A DNA stretch of 64,000 bases. It comes from Bactericera cockerelli (lineage: Eukaryota > Arthropoda > Insecta > Hemiptera > Triozidae). The notes below the pieces were generated by a model. It saw nothing but the letters and a program-made list of their open reading frames with translations. It did no database searches and was not told where the DNA came from. A program made the translations under genes and the position numbers. Numbering within the stretch: the stretch's first letter is position 1; the number at the start of each line of letters is the position of its first letter. Of the stretch, positions 44,903 through 56,900 are shown in pieces. The DNA is taken from positions 24,059,928 to 24,123,927 of the forward strand of contig CM044957.1 in NCBI GenBank assembly GCA_024516035.1. The letters are read 5' to 3'.

Positions 44903-47900
44903 TGGTAAATTGTTAAATGCTACAGGTCCACTGCTATTTTAGTATAACTGAAAAATCGAATGGGAGCATCTGGTCATCCGTCAAGTATCAGGGTAAACTC
45001 TTATAGGAACGTTTGTTGTTGACTCATACTTATAAAACATACTGTCAGTGTTCAATAGGGCTACGTATATTAAAGGTTGAAATACATTTACTAGGGGTGA
45101 AAACTTCAGCGTATACAGAAGTGTTAATTATTCCGTCAAATGCATCGAACACAGCTGAATCTAATTTCCTAGAGTCCTAGACGATGCAGCACCAGAGCTC
45201 GGGGGATGGTGGGACAGGATGGTTCTACACCATTAGGAACCATCTCATTACGTCTGGAATTAATGTGCTCCACATGGAGATCACATGTTCAGGAGGATTA
45301 TGAACCAGGTCCCAATGGGACAAGCAAGCAGGAGACACGAACACGGCTACACTGTGTGTTCTCATGGATTTTCTTATTATTCCCGTATTCTTGATGAACG
45401 TCACTCCAACTGTTCGAGGGACAACCGTCGAACGCAGAGATTTTGAAAATTTCCTGGCCACTTAAGTATACAAAGTGTGACTTTCCTCGATTCCGTTTCC
45501 GCACAGGCGCAATATTAGGCCGTATTCAAAAAAGAAATGCTTTTCCTTCCGAAATCCAAAGGAGTTGCTTCGTATTAAAATAGTTTTGAAAGCAATAAAG
45601 TGTTCTTTCTTTTATCAAAAATCAAAAGCTTTTCCTTCTATGGAAGTTAAAGATACATGTTCATCACATATGTAGCTAAAAATAAAGCTTGCAAACATTT
45701 GCTTTGCTCACGAGTACTACCATACGTATAAAACAAATTTGAACAGAATCAGTTAAGAAGTTTTGGAGATACAAGTGATCTTTGATTTAGTATAAAATCT
45801 TAAAATTGCCAAGTGTATACAGTGTGAACCAATCACGTAAAACTGCTATTCCAAATGTAACTCTCAATGTAAGTGATCACTTGAGCACATAGATGATGAT
45901 GTGAATCTCCTCCACTCGTATAGTTTACTGAGGAGGACGCCGAAGTTTTGAAAAGTTACAAGTCAACGGGGGAATTTGGAATACAGCAGGTTTCAAGAGT
46001 TCTTTCATTTTCAGGAAGAGAAGCAATATATCAAACGGTAAAATATATAAAAGTAACAAAGCTTGGTTCAGTCCTGATGATGACTCGTAGGGCTAAAGTG
46101 ATTTATTGAAGCTAGCAAAATCCCAGCCCATGAATTTTGTATCCGAAGTATCCTGACACCCTTCTGAATGTGAATGTTGATCGCACCCTTCTTCAGAATA
46201 GATACAGAGAGAGGGCGCAATACATTACCAGCACTTGCACTGTGGTTTAATGGTGAATCTGACCCCCCCCCTCCCTACTCACCCAGCCTTTCTTATTATT
46301 TTCAATGTTTCTTTTTAAACTTTTATCTGCCTCTGAAATCTTAATGAATAATGACTTAACATTTTTCTCTTATAATTGAATAGAAGATATCAGGGTTAGA
46401 CTGCAGGGCTATATAACTTACGGATGCGTCCACTTCTTTTTGATCCTCTTCATAAATCTTCAATCGGCAGCTTGCCACTCAAGATTCCAGCTGTAATATG
46501 GATGTTTCAAGAGATTCTACTGAAGAACAAAGATAGTAAACGAATAAGGAGCTAAGTTCCGATAAGATTGGATGAAGTGAAGAGATTAGTTTTGCTGAAC
46601 AGATAAACCGTGAAAGAAAAACGTTTAGAAGAGAAAATAAAAAGTCAGACTTTCTGAGTGCAAAACAACAAGTATTGCAAGTACAGTGGAAAAACAAAAA
46701 CCTCAATGAAGAATTTCAAAGGAATTAATTTGTAAACCTTCCTGGTTATTTCCGAAAGTTGAGGGTCGAGCTACATCAAAAGATGTTGAAAATTCCTCAA
46801 GAAAAACAAGTCAGTATTGTTGTTTCATTCGGAATTCCAATCTGTTGGGGAGTACATATTAGAAATTAAGGATGAAATTAATAACTCTATCCCAGATCCC
46901 AAGGATACGATGGAAAATCTCTTGTTTGCTTGTGCACACGCAATCATTTCCCCCACTCCTCAATATTTCAAAGTCAAAAACAATTTCTTTTCTCTCTTAT
47001 TTTTCTGGGGAAAACAAAAGAGAAAATAACACATTCTCGAAATAGGGTTTAAATTTAAGAACAGACAAAACTACAAAAGGTGAGAAATAATGAGAAAAGG
47101 TACGGGGACAGGCAGAGGGAGATAGAAAGCAATTTGAAAACACATATGTGGAGAAGAAAAACTGTGGAGTGGATGGCGTGAAATCTATCTCTTTTCATGA
47201 GAGATCTCACTTTTTGCAATCAAGTCTTAATTTACACGATATCTATAATAATATTGGTAATTCCCGTCCACTTTTGTTCCACAACAATTTTCATGAAACT
47301 AACAAAATACCAATTTCAAACTAGTTTCAAACAGAAATCATAAAAAGTCACTGTTCTGATTTCTCAATTCTCAATTATTGAAAAAACAGGGACAGTTCAC
47401 AGTGATAAAAACCTCTTTAAATCATGAAGTGTGCAAGAATAAATTGAAATCCCCAGTGGTGGTAAGTTCATGTTCAAAACTGTCCGTGTGCTGAAACTCT
47501 TTCTCTACAACACACTATATCCTGGCTACTCCACTCTCACAGTTAGATCTCCCTTACCTGCTCCTCCAGAGTCCAGCTCTGATGGACGATGTGGTAAGCG
47601 CTCAATAATTCCTTTAATGTTAAAGATATGAAGCTATAGAGACTTATTTGATTCACCAGATAAATTGGCAACATACCTAATAAATCATTTATCAGAAAAT
47701 GAGTCCATGAAACAACTTTTTTGTGATTACCAAGTGAAAAGTATTTACTTTCAAAAGATTGAACATGAAGGATGAAGGCACTTAAGTGGATGGATACCAA
47801 ATTTCGAAACAAAGCAGCTGCATGCACAAGGATTTCTCACCAAGAACATTTTTTTGCATCTCCAAATTTCTCAAAAGCAGATAAAATTAATCAAATAGAT

Positions 47901-49946
47901 ATTTATGTACCTACTATAATAATTATGTGTATTCGATTCCTAATGTCAATTGTTGAACATTTCGTTCAACATTATTCCATTAAATGCTATATACCCTTAA
48001 AATAAACATTTCTTCTTAATAACTATATTTGAGAAAGGAAAATATATTAAGTTCATTAGGTGAAATTCTATTTTTCTTCTCCATGAAGAAACCTGTACAG
48101 TCAGAACACACTCTGAACCTAGTGTCAAAAATAATGACCCAACCTTCAGACCTGGAGATTTCCACTTGACGTGTCAATTATAATGGACAAGCAAACAAAT
48201 GCTTTCCATTGTCCCATGCCCAAAGAGAAACAAATGCTGATGTTCTCTCACAAAGAGAAACATTTACTCACATTGATTTTAAAGCTTTGCATTAAATGCG
48301 TGTTTGATCTCCTATTGTTTAGAAGGGTAGGTATTTTAGCGAGTATACATCAACAGTAGGTATATACAGAGGTACATAATACAAATATAATTATGTATAA
48401 TTATAATGTATTAAATAACTCTTATTACCTATAGTATCGCTTTTGCTAAGAGCTATCGCTTTTACCGAAGAAGCCATTCGAAAGTTATTCAGGGGTTTCC
48501 AGACTTTTGCCCCACCCTGTATATAGTCGCTCTTTCAGTATCTAAAGAGTTTTAAACTTGTTTACCATGCCCCTTATAATAATTATGCGTTGATTATTCT
48601 AGAAATGTGTAATCATTTTTATTGTGTATTGTGTACGACTTGAGAAAATCTTTCCTTTTTTATTTTTCATCTGGGGATGCTGCAGCTCCGCAGCTCCTTA
48701 GTACCGGCCGCGCCTGTTCACGGCCCAAACAATGTTAGGCGAGGTTAATGGAGGTTGTCACTTTCCAAGTTACCAGCGAATGTCCTATGTTAAAGAGACG
48801 TTAATGAAGGAGATAAGCTTAAACAATTGGTCATCTCCTCATCAGCGAGCATTTGATTAAATAATTGAATGCGTTCCTGAAACTGAAAACTTGCACCTCG
48901 AGCTCAATACATTTTAATTAACACTAATTAATTAGTCATACAGCTTTAGAAATTCCATCGTAAGGTATTTGAGCTGCTGCTGCAATTAACAAATTCAAGC
49001 GCTAAGTGTTCATGCTCAAAGATTTTCAATTGAAAAAAGTTGTGTCTTCAGTAAGATCAGATTCCATTCAACCTTTTGATTTCTTTTAAGTAAGGGATAA
49101 AGTAGAAACGAAACATATATAATTATGTTAGCAGTTGAAGACTTAAACATGCTGAGTTGAGGACTCCCTGAAAAGTTCAAATCTTTGCCGAAACAACATA
49201 AAGGTGTTACTTGTGTATTTAATTTAATTTGTATGAGAAGTGAATGGCGTAGCTGTGGAACATCGCGAGGTTTGATGAGGTATACCTATTTATTACCTAT
49301 AATAAGGTATAGAAATTAAAAATCTAATATCTCCTAAACCATCAGCGTTATCGAAAAAACTAATAGCAGAAAAACGTCTTTAATGGTGATCTAACACACA
49401 AATAACGATAATAAATAAATACGTAAGTATATCGAGACAAAATAATAAGAGTAATTGTATCCAGTCAACAGTAGAACGGATAAATCAATCAATAAGTCGA
49501 GAAGAGGTAAATATAATGAATGGGATGTTGCGGAGTTGATAGCACAATCAGGACACGCGAGTATGGTCTATTTACATTAATTTGAAAATAGAATTGATAA
49601 AAAGTCCTCTCAAGTGCGCCAAGCATTTGTTTACATTGAAGTTTGACCTCAATTGACCCTTTCACCTATGATAATAAATAAGGAAAGATGAAAGGCAATT
49701 CGTTGGCCGCCATAAAGGAACAAAATTGATTGATTAAATTTTACACATGAGTGCTTGCAGGCAGCATCAAAGGCTTTCAAAGCCGTTAGTGGTGCTATTG
49801 AACAGGTCTGGAATTATTATACGATGTAATGGTCAGATAAATATGGTAACCCCTCGAATACTATACATATTTTACGTGAATATTTCTAGTTAAGGGGATC
49901 TGTGGAGCGTTTTTCAAAAGACAAAATTTCAATAATGATCAATCAA
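44903..49946. other. Long non-coding stretch
   Basis: About 5 kb without an identified gene. A C-run lies at 46263-46275. At 48715-48815 a decayed 5S-SINE body may survive (cacggcccaaacaatgttag, gttaccagcgaatg, gacgttaa). At about 48480-48525 gccccaccctg|tata looks like a lone foldback-family end. Short frames at 45206-45504 and 46479-47029 are not recognisable. Confidence 0.35.
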
Positions 49947-50135
49947 TCTATAGGTACTTATAAATGCGAAAGTCACTTACCACTCATCTCGAATTCTCAG
50001 CACTGGTGTATCCTAGGAGGCTAAAATTTGGTATGTAGGTCACTTTTAGGTCTTAGGTGTGCACTATGAAAGGATTTTTAAATATTCTCAATGGGACGTC
50101 AGTCGCGGGGGAAAAAGGGGCGCGTTTCCATCATT
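49947..50135 (+). repeat. Second copy of the Helitron-like repeat
   Basis: It begins tctataggtacttataaatg, then cgaaagtcacttaccactca, and follows the 18881 insertion through tcctaggaggctaaaatttg, gtatgtaggtcactt and ggatttttaaatattc. The 3' hairpin end is not recognisable. Confidence 0.55.
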
Positions 50136-50184
50136 GTTTTTCTGTAGTTCTAACGTATAGTCTTGATTAATGAGTGATTCAAAA

Positions 50185-50455
50185 GAAGGTGTAGAGTGGG
50201 TGAGAGGCGACGCAGCCAATTCCTTGGAATACTTGTTTAGGAGGTTGAGGGTGTGAACTGAACAGTGAACATACTATAAGTCCACATACGGGAGGAAATG
50301 GAGTCAGGGGGGCTAAAGGAGGTTGAAAGGAGATGATAAGCGGTCTCATTTCTGGATTTTCACTTTCCTCCCATCCTAGACGTAAGTAATTTTAATATGT
50401 TTACTCTGTCACCTTTAACAAGTATTCCAAGGAATTGGCTGCGTCACTCTACAAC
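50185..50455. mobile_element. Inverted-repeat element (MITE-like)
   Basis: A perfect 29-bp inverted repeat, gacgcagccaattccttgga plus atacttgtt at 50209-50237, is matched by its inverse at 50417-50445. Weaker pairing extends outwards (gtagagtg) and inwards (gtgaac/agtaaac). Exact ends and target duplication are not clear. No coding capacity. Confidence 0.7.
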
Positions 50456-52003
50456 TTATTCCTCTGGCCTACGTGGTAATCAATCCCATTATTATTGTGC
50501 TGCTAGTATATGGGATGAGGAACAAGGCATGAATTGGGGGGCATGTACCTATTATTATATGTACATAATATAAAATCAATTGAGAAGAAAAATGGAAAGT
50601 TGGGCGTATAATGAGGCAGGATCCTCAGGTTGAGGAGACTAGGGAGTGGGAGGGGCTGCCGAGGAAAAGCAATCACGTTACTGATTGAATACAACAAGTC
50701 TATGCGTCCTCTGGGAACTCAGCAGAAAAAAGACATTTGTTCTCTGTGCCTGGAAGTTCACGTCACAATGTAGAGTCCAACTTTCTTTTCCCAAATTTAA
50801 AGGAAACTTCTTCATCCCCCACAGTTCTGCGTAATCTTCTTTTGAAACAAAATTTGTGAAATGGGATTACCACATGCGACATTTCTCGCTCGCCCTCTTG
50901 CCCCTTCGTCTAATCCGCTCTGTTTAATTCATCAAATAAAATGTTTGAAAAGAATATTGCGAGGACAGGGTTCCGGATTTTCATGAGGTTCCAGTCAACC
51001 TTAAGTACAACTCTGGGAAGTAAGGATTTTCCTTTGATAAGTGTACCTGTACACTGTACATACATACAGGCAGAGGAAAATAAACCCACGCTGAGTGTAA
51101 TCTCGTCACAATCAGAATGTAGCACATGTATATACCACGTCACCATATAGACCCAGTGCTAAAAAAAGCATATGTACGATTTGATACAGACAGCTTCTCA
51201 TTTTTTTACTTTAAACTTGAATCATGTGTCCTACTAATTGTTGCTCAGTCATTTGTGTTATTCATGACAGTCTCCTAGGCGTTTGAAAATCTACCTACTC
51301 ATAAAGTGACATATTGAAACAGAAATATAAAAATCTTTAGAATGTAGATTAGCTTTCAAATTTCACACTTCAAGTGATAGGAATTCTAAAACAAATTTGT
51401 TTGAAAAAATATTTCGATTTCTTTTACACCATCATGCATTAATTTATTTTACGGATTATTAAGATTTTAAAGTCAGAGAAACAATTTCATAAACAAGAAG
51501 TTCAGACATAAATCAAACAACTCGACCAAGGTGTGAAGAACGCCTTATACAAAGAGAGAGACATTTATTTAAACACACAACAGTTGGAAGAGAGCATTCA
51601 ATCTCAAATTCTGCATGGTTCTAACATTCTAAATTAGGTCCACATATAATTAATTAATATACATACATATGTAGGTATCAGAGCGAGTTTTCTGAATGTC
51701 ACGATAAAAATTATCCAATACACACGATTTTACCAAGAAAATGAGAAATACAGACACAACATTTTCTGTGTTGTTTTTATGTATGATTTCCGTCAATGTG
51801 CAAAAAAAAAAAAAAAAAAAGATCCATACATGGGTGTTTTTTTTTTTGTACTTTACTTATCCTGTTATCATTTTAGGACCTTTATACCTTGAGCTGACAG
51901 TGTAGCAGAAGAAATACTAAAAATTGTAATAAACTTTTTAAGGGATATGTATTACTAGCCACAAATCCAAGAGAACTTTGTCAAAAACTAATTGGTGGAG
52001 CCG
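50456..52003. other. Non-coding stretch
   Basis: A-run then T-run at 51801-51853; no gene. ORFs at 50503-50697 and 50910-51150 are not recognisable. Confidence 0.35.
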
Positions 52004-52032
52004 CCAGTGGCGGAATTCCGATTCGCCACTGG
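52004..52032. repeat. Short hairpin with CCAGTGGCG ends
   Basis: ccagtggcggaat and attcgccactgg form a near-perfect 12-bp inverted repeat. The ends resemble those of small hAT-derived repeats. Too short to classify. Confidence 0.5.
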
Positions 52033-52686
52033 GGACTATGTTGCTATTTGATCAATACTCATCAAAATTAATTTTGGAAAAAAATGTTATTCCTAAAGAT
52101 ATAACCCTCATACCTATGTAATTAATTATCTTTAACCCTTAAAATCTAAATTCATGTAATTGCAACAATACCAAGTTGCGTTTGAACATAACTAAATTTT
52201 TTTTTATATACCTATATACTTTTATAGGCATGACACACGTGTGTGTAATATTTGGCACTGTTCCTCATGCTGTTGGCAAGGAGATGAAAGGCCTGATAAG
52301 AGACACTCAGCTTTGTTTATATGCAGCAACAATAAAACTGAATTCAAGTGCGCTTCACACCTTGTGTTATTCAAATCAGTGTTTTTGTAAGATGGCGTTG
52401 GAGGCTGCCAGAATATGTATCTCAACAATATAGGGTACCTACACTACCTACGTATGTCTACCTTTTTTGATAGCCTTACATTGAATACTGATGGTGTATA
52501 GTGTATATGCATTGATATACATATTAATCGTATATGCCTACGTATTTTGAAAATACATTCATAATTCAGAGATGAAGACAAATGAGGATCTAAATAGTTA
52601 TAGAATATTTCGGGTTAAAATAATACAGATGTGTAGATGCTATGTCTGTTTACAGGTTCCTAATTAGCTATTTATCAAGAAGTTCC
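52033..52686. other. Non-coding stretch
   Basis: AT-rich. A plus-strand frame of 85 codons at 52176-52433 is not recognised, and an opposite frame is also open. Confidence 0.35.
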
Positions 52687-52688
52687 TA

Positions 52689-53923
52689 TCCTCCTGAGAC
52701 CTGGATGTACTTTTAAAAGTACATGAGGCAGGTACTGCTTGAGTCCTGAGATTTTTTTTATTTTTATTTATTTTTTTATTCCTATTCATAATGATTAAGG
52801 AAGTCATTATAAGTGTGTAAGTACAAAGAAAATTACCAAATACGGCCTGAAATAAGAGATATCAATGTACTTTATAAAGTACATAAGGACTCAATGCCGT
52901 TTTTTTTTCGACTATTGCTCTCACGGCTGAGTAAAGAAAAACACAAATTTTCATATAAAAAAAGTGTTTGGTCTTTTATTTGAACTTAAGTTTTTGACAA
53001 GATTTAAACTTTAAATGAACCTACTTACTGAAACAGTAAGAAACAATAAATTTTGATTTTTTTTTGTAGATTTTTTTTCATAGAAAATAGAAAAATTATA
53101 GATTTTTTCCATACCTATTCTTAAAGTTTAAGAACTTTGTTAATAAACATATCAGTACTTAGAACTACAAAGAATAGAAGTAGTTTTCTAAATAATCATT
53201 AGGGGGAACTGACATCAATTTTGATGGAATGTTAGAGAACAAATTGTGCTTTTTTGTTAAGCACAGAGTACATTTGATTTTTGTTCTTTGATTGCATTTT
53301 TCCCCACGGCACCTGTGTTGTTCGTCTTCTTCTTCTTTTACTTTGTCTTATCCCGCTCACGCAGGGTCGACGTTGTTCAACCTCATGGTTGAGGTTGATT
53401 GGTTTTGGCACATTTTTTTTTTACGGCTGGATGCCCTCGTCTACATGTCTACAACAATAGGCAAGTGTTTGGCTCCACTCTTTCTTTACAGATTACTAGA
53501 TTGAATCCCAATGTACTTTAAAAAGTACACCCAACTTTGGTCGTTGTTATTGCAAAGGAAACAAATAGTAAACACCATGAGGTAACTTCAGGATAAGGTC
53601 CAAAGTAAAAGAAATATATATTTAATTTAAAACGTGTCAAAAAATTCAATAATATTCAATTACTGCTTTTCATAGGGGTTGACGTTTTCTGGCGACGCTT
53701 GGATATGTTTTTAGCTTCAAATCATAACTACAAATGAAAAGATTTTTTCCACAAAATTGTTTTGTTTACAATTCAAAACAGCTGAATAAAATATTCCGAC
53801 CAACTTCACACCACTATCTTCTCCCAAAAACCGTCGGGATTTTTTGAAAATTCCATGTACTTTTAAAAGTACGCCAGGTCTTAATCAGTACTTTCGGGAA
53901 AACATGCCCAGGTCTCAGGAGGC
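52689..53923. mobile_element. TA-flanked element with four palindromes (1235 bp)
   Basis: It begins tcctcctgagacctgg and ends ccaggtctcaggaggc: a 15-bp perfect inverted repeat after the first base. TA flanks both ends (52687-52688, 53924-53925). The palindrome atgtacttttaaaagtacat or a close variant occurs four times, at 52705, 52865, 53511 and 53855. Two are just inside the ends, with the same spacing from the left end as nearly from the right. The interior is AT-rich with no transposase; a 70-codon frame at 53292-53504 is not recognisable. It is probably a non-autonomous DNA transposon of a TA-targeting type; I cannot name the superfamily. Confidence 0.7.
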
Positions 53924-53925
53924 TA

Positions 53926-56900
53926 TACATTATCCCCAATTCCACATATTGGTCATTTCAGATGTTGATTTACAGATCCATAACCATTCTCACTATCTTG
54001 CGAGGATTCTTGCGGTGATACAAAATCCGGAGAAAGAATCAGACGAAAACTTCTAACTGGAGAGGAAAAATATTTCCTCCCAAAGAGAATTTAAATTCAG
54101 AAAATTTGGCGTTCATCCAGGGAAATTTTATCCCCTTAAAAAGGGAAAGCGAGAAAGGAAAGGCTTTACAACTCAATAGTATGTACGGAGGGAATGCAAT
54201 ATATTATGCTCAGGTCTAACATACAGGGAGCCTTCAGAAGCAGGGAAAGTTTCAGTTGCGAAGGGAATATTAATGATCTAGACTCTAGACGAGTGGTGGG
54301 AGAACATGGCAAAGTTTTCAGCTTCTAGTTTCGTCTTACCTTGAGAAAACTTTTTTTTTTCATTCATCAATGGTAGAAAAACAAAGATATCTTACAATTC
54401 AGAGGAATTCTCTGTTCATCAAAAATAATATGTAGGAAACTGTGCGTCAGATTCCTTAGTTTTTCATTTGAAGCTGAAGTTACCATTAGAACATACTTCA
54501 CTTTTGTATGTCTGGATGATTGAAGGAGCAAAGTAAGGGTATGAGAGAGTTGCTGATTTGCTTTTATAACTCAGATACATTGTCTAAATGTGAGTAATTT
54601 TTAATGCATGGTTTGGGTGGCTCAGGGTAGCCCCGTATGTGGTAATCCTCGTGGAGTTGTGTATCTTGCTATCATGTTTCTACTTATACTTGCCTCCTCC
54701 ATACATAAGCCATTGTGTCACACGTAATGTTTTGTTCAACATCTTTCATTATCTTCTTCATTTTTCCTACTCTTTCCACAAGTAGAGTAGATACGTACGT
54801 ATATTTACTAAAAATCAAAAGCAATCAGATCTGTGGAAGTACATATCATACATATTTCGGCAATTTTGTGCGACAGAACGTTCCTTTGTCAGTTGAGGTT
54901 GTGAAAATTATGTTTATACCTATACACATAATTATCATCCTACTTTATGAACTTGGGTTCTAATTTCCTCAGAACATATTTTAATATAATAGTGAGGAAG
55001 GTTAATTTCCATGCAATGAAATGAACGAAATGTTTTCAAAATCTCGGGAATTCTTCTCCTAACCAAATGATGGATCCCGTAGGATTTTGCAAATACATTT
55101 GGTTTGCACAGGTGACTTAACAAGGGTCACTTTCACACCTCTCAAATCTCTATGATTCCCGTTGGAATGACTTATTTATCTCTCAGTGACTGGCATCATC
55201 ATCATTACCTATAGTATAGAGGACAGACTGGTGAGTGGTGAGTGAGAATATTAGGTCAGACGTAAAGTTAGAGGCAATGGGATGGAAGGGTTACGGGGTT
55301 AATGGGAGGTTGCGATGTTAATGTGTTCATATCTGCGTGAATAAGTGGACGCAATAAATGTCATCCTCACAATAGTGTAGTGGTCACGTGACGAGGGTCG
55401 GGCGGAGGTAATGGCTCTGGGAGACATGCTCATGCGAAATGATGAGATCGAGCACTGGAAATAATTTCTGCAATTTTCATGATTTTTTGTATGAAATAAA
55501 ATGGCTTTTGCTCTTTCCCTGTCCACTCTCTCCCCATGAATAAATTGAATTCTAATATTTATGATGGCAGCTCTCCAGTTTATTTATGAGAGACAAAAGT
55601 CCAAATTGTGTTGTGGACAAAACGGTTCTTTTGACTTTCTATGTAAAGCCTATATTGATTTTGTAGAACCCACATGGTGTTGAAATTTGCAGACTAAAAC
55701 TATATCATCGGTTTGGTACATTTTTAAATAAGTTCATTCCCATATTGTTCTGTCTATAAAACCGATTATTCTACGTATATTTTCTAGAAAAGTCATTTCA
55801 GCACAAGGAAAATAGGAAAGGAACAAGTACAGAGGGTTCCGGTATCACGTCAAGGCAGACATGGGCTACTGCTATGATGAATTACCGCTTCGTCTAGGCA
55901 ATTCCAAACACCATTTCATGCTTCACATATTTAAAAAACCATATATCACAGGAGGCTGGTAGTTGGCAAGGGCTTAGCAAAGGCATATATCATCGGAGAT
56001 AGACTTGGTTCTGCTGTCCGCCCTTCACACTTCTCATCTCACATCATCCTGCTCCTGACAGATGTTCCCTGTCTCAGAACGGAACGTGTGGCATCCTAAT
56101 CACGAGGTGCTTGACGTGGATCCCGTTGCAGATGAACATTTCTTCTAGATTCAAAAATTTAAACGATTTTGAAAAAGAGGGATGAAAGTGGAAATTGTAG
56201 AAAAAAATCCGATAATCAGAAGGATTTTTAAGTGACATTTTTGTGTTCTGAGCCGTGAACAGTCTGTTGTAGTTTTACAGATAAATCACATAGTAGAAAT
56301 ATCACTGTTGTTTTTTTAAAAACACTGTTGTAGAATGGGAGATTCTTCAAAATATTTTGAAATTGCTCCATTTGCACGAATCAATTGATCAATGACAAGC
56401 AGTATAAACAGAAACACCTGAAGTACAGGTCAAAAGTAATAATAATAAAAGTATGCAGAAATTAGACAATAATGGCGGTAGAATCTTGGATTGTGTTACA
56501 GAACTCATAATTACATTTGTCTACTTCCTCTATACTTTAGACCTGTCTTTTTGACTGTCGAATCTCTGTGTTATTTATGAATTTTTATTCTATAATTTGT
56601 GAACCCCTGACACTTGACAGTATGTGCCGTTTGCTCGTACGTCTACTAGTACATTATTTTATTTTTTGCATGCAACAACTAACAGACGAAAGCCTCCCAA
56701 ATATCATGAGTAAGAGTTTTGTACCTAGGAACAAGGGGTGTGAAAGAGGTGATTAATATAATAATACCTATATGCATGTATACTACGAGTTTATAGGCTT
56801 TCAAGTACATACAAATTATCACCATATTATTCTCCAGTGTTGAAGAGATCAAAAGATAAAATTCAAAAAGTTTCCGTTAAGAACTTGCGTCCCTGACATG

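Noticed and set aside
53290..53504. 70-codon plus-strand frame within the TA-flanked element
   Set aside because: No transposase motif and low-complexity Ser/Leu start; the stretch looks like a repeat body, not a gene.
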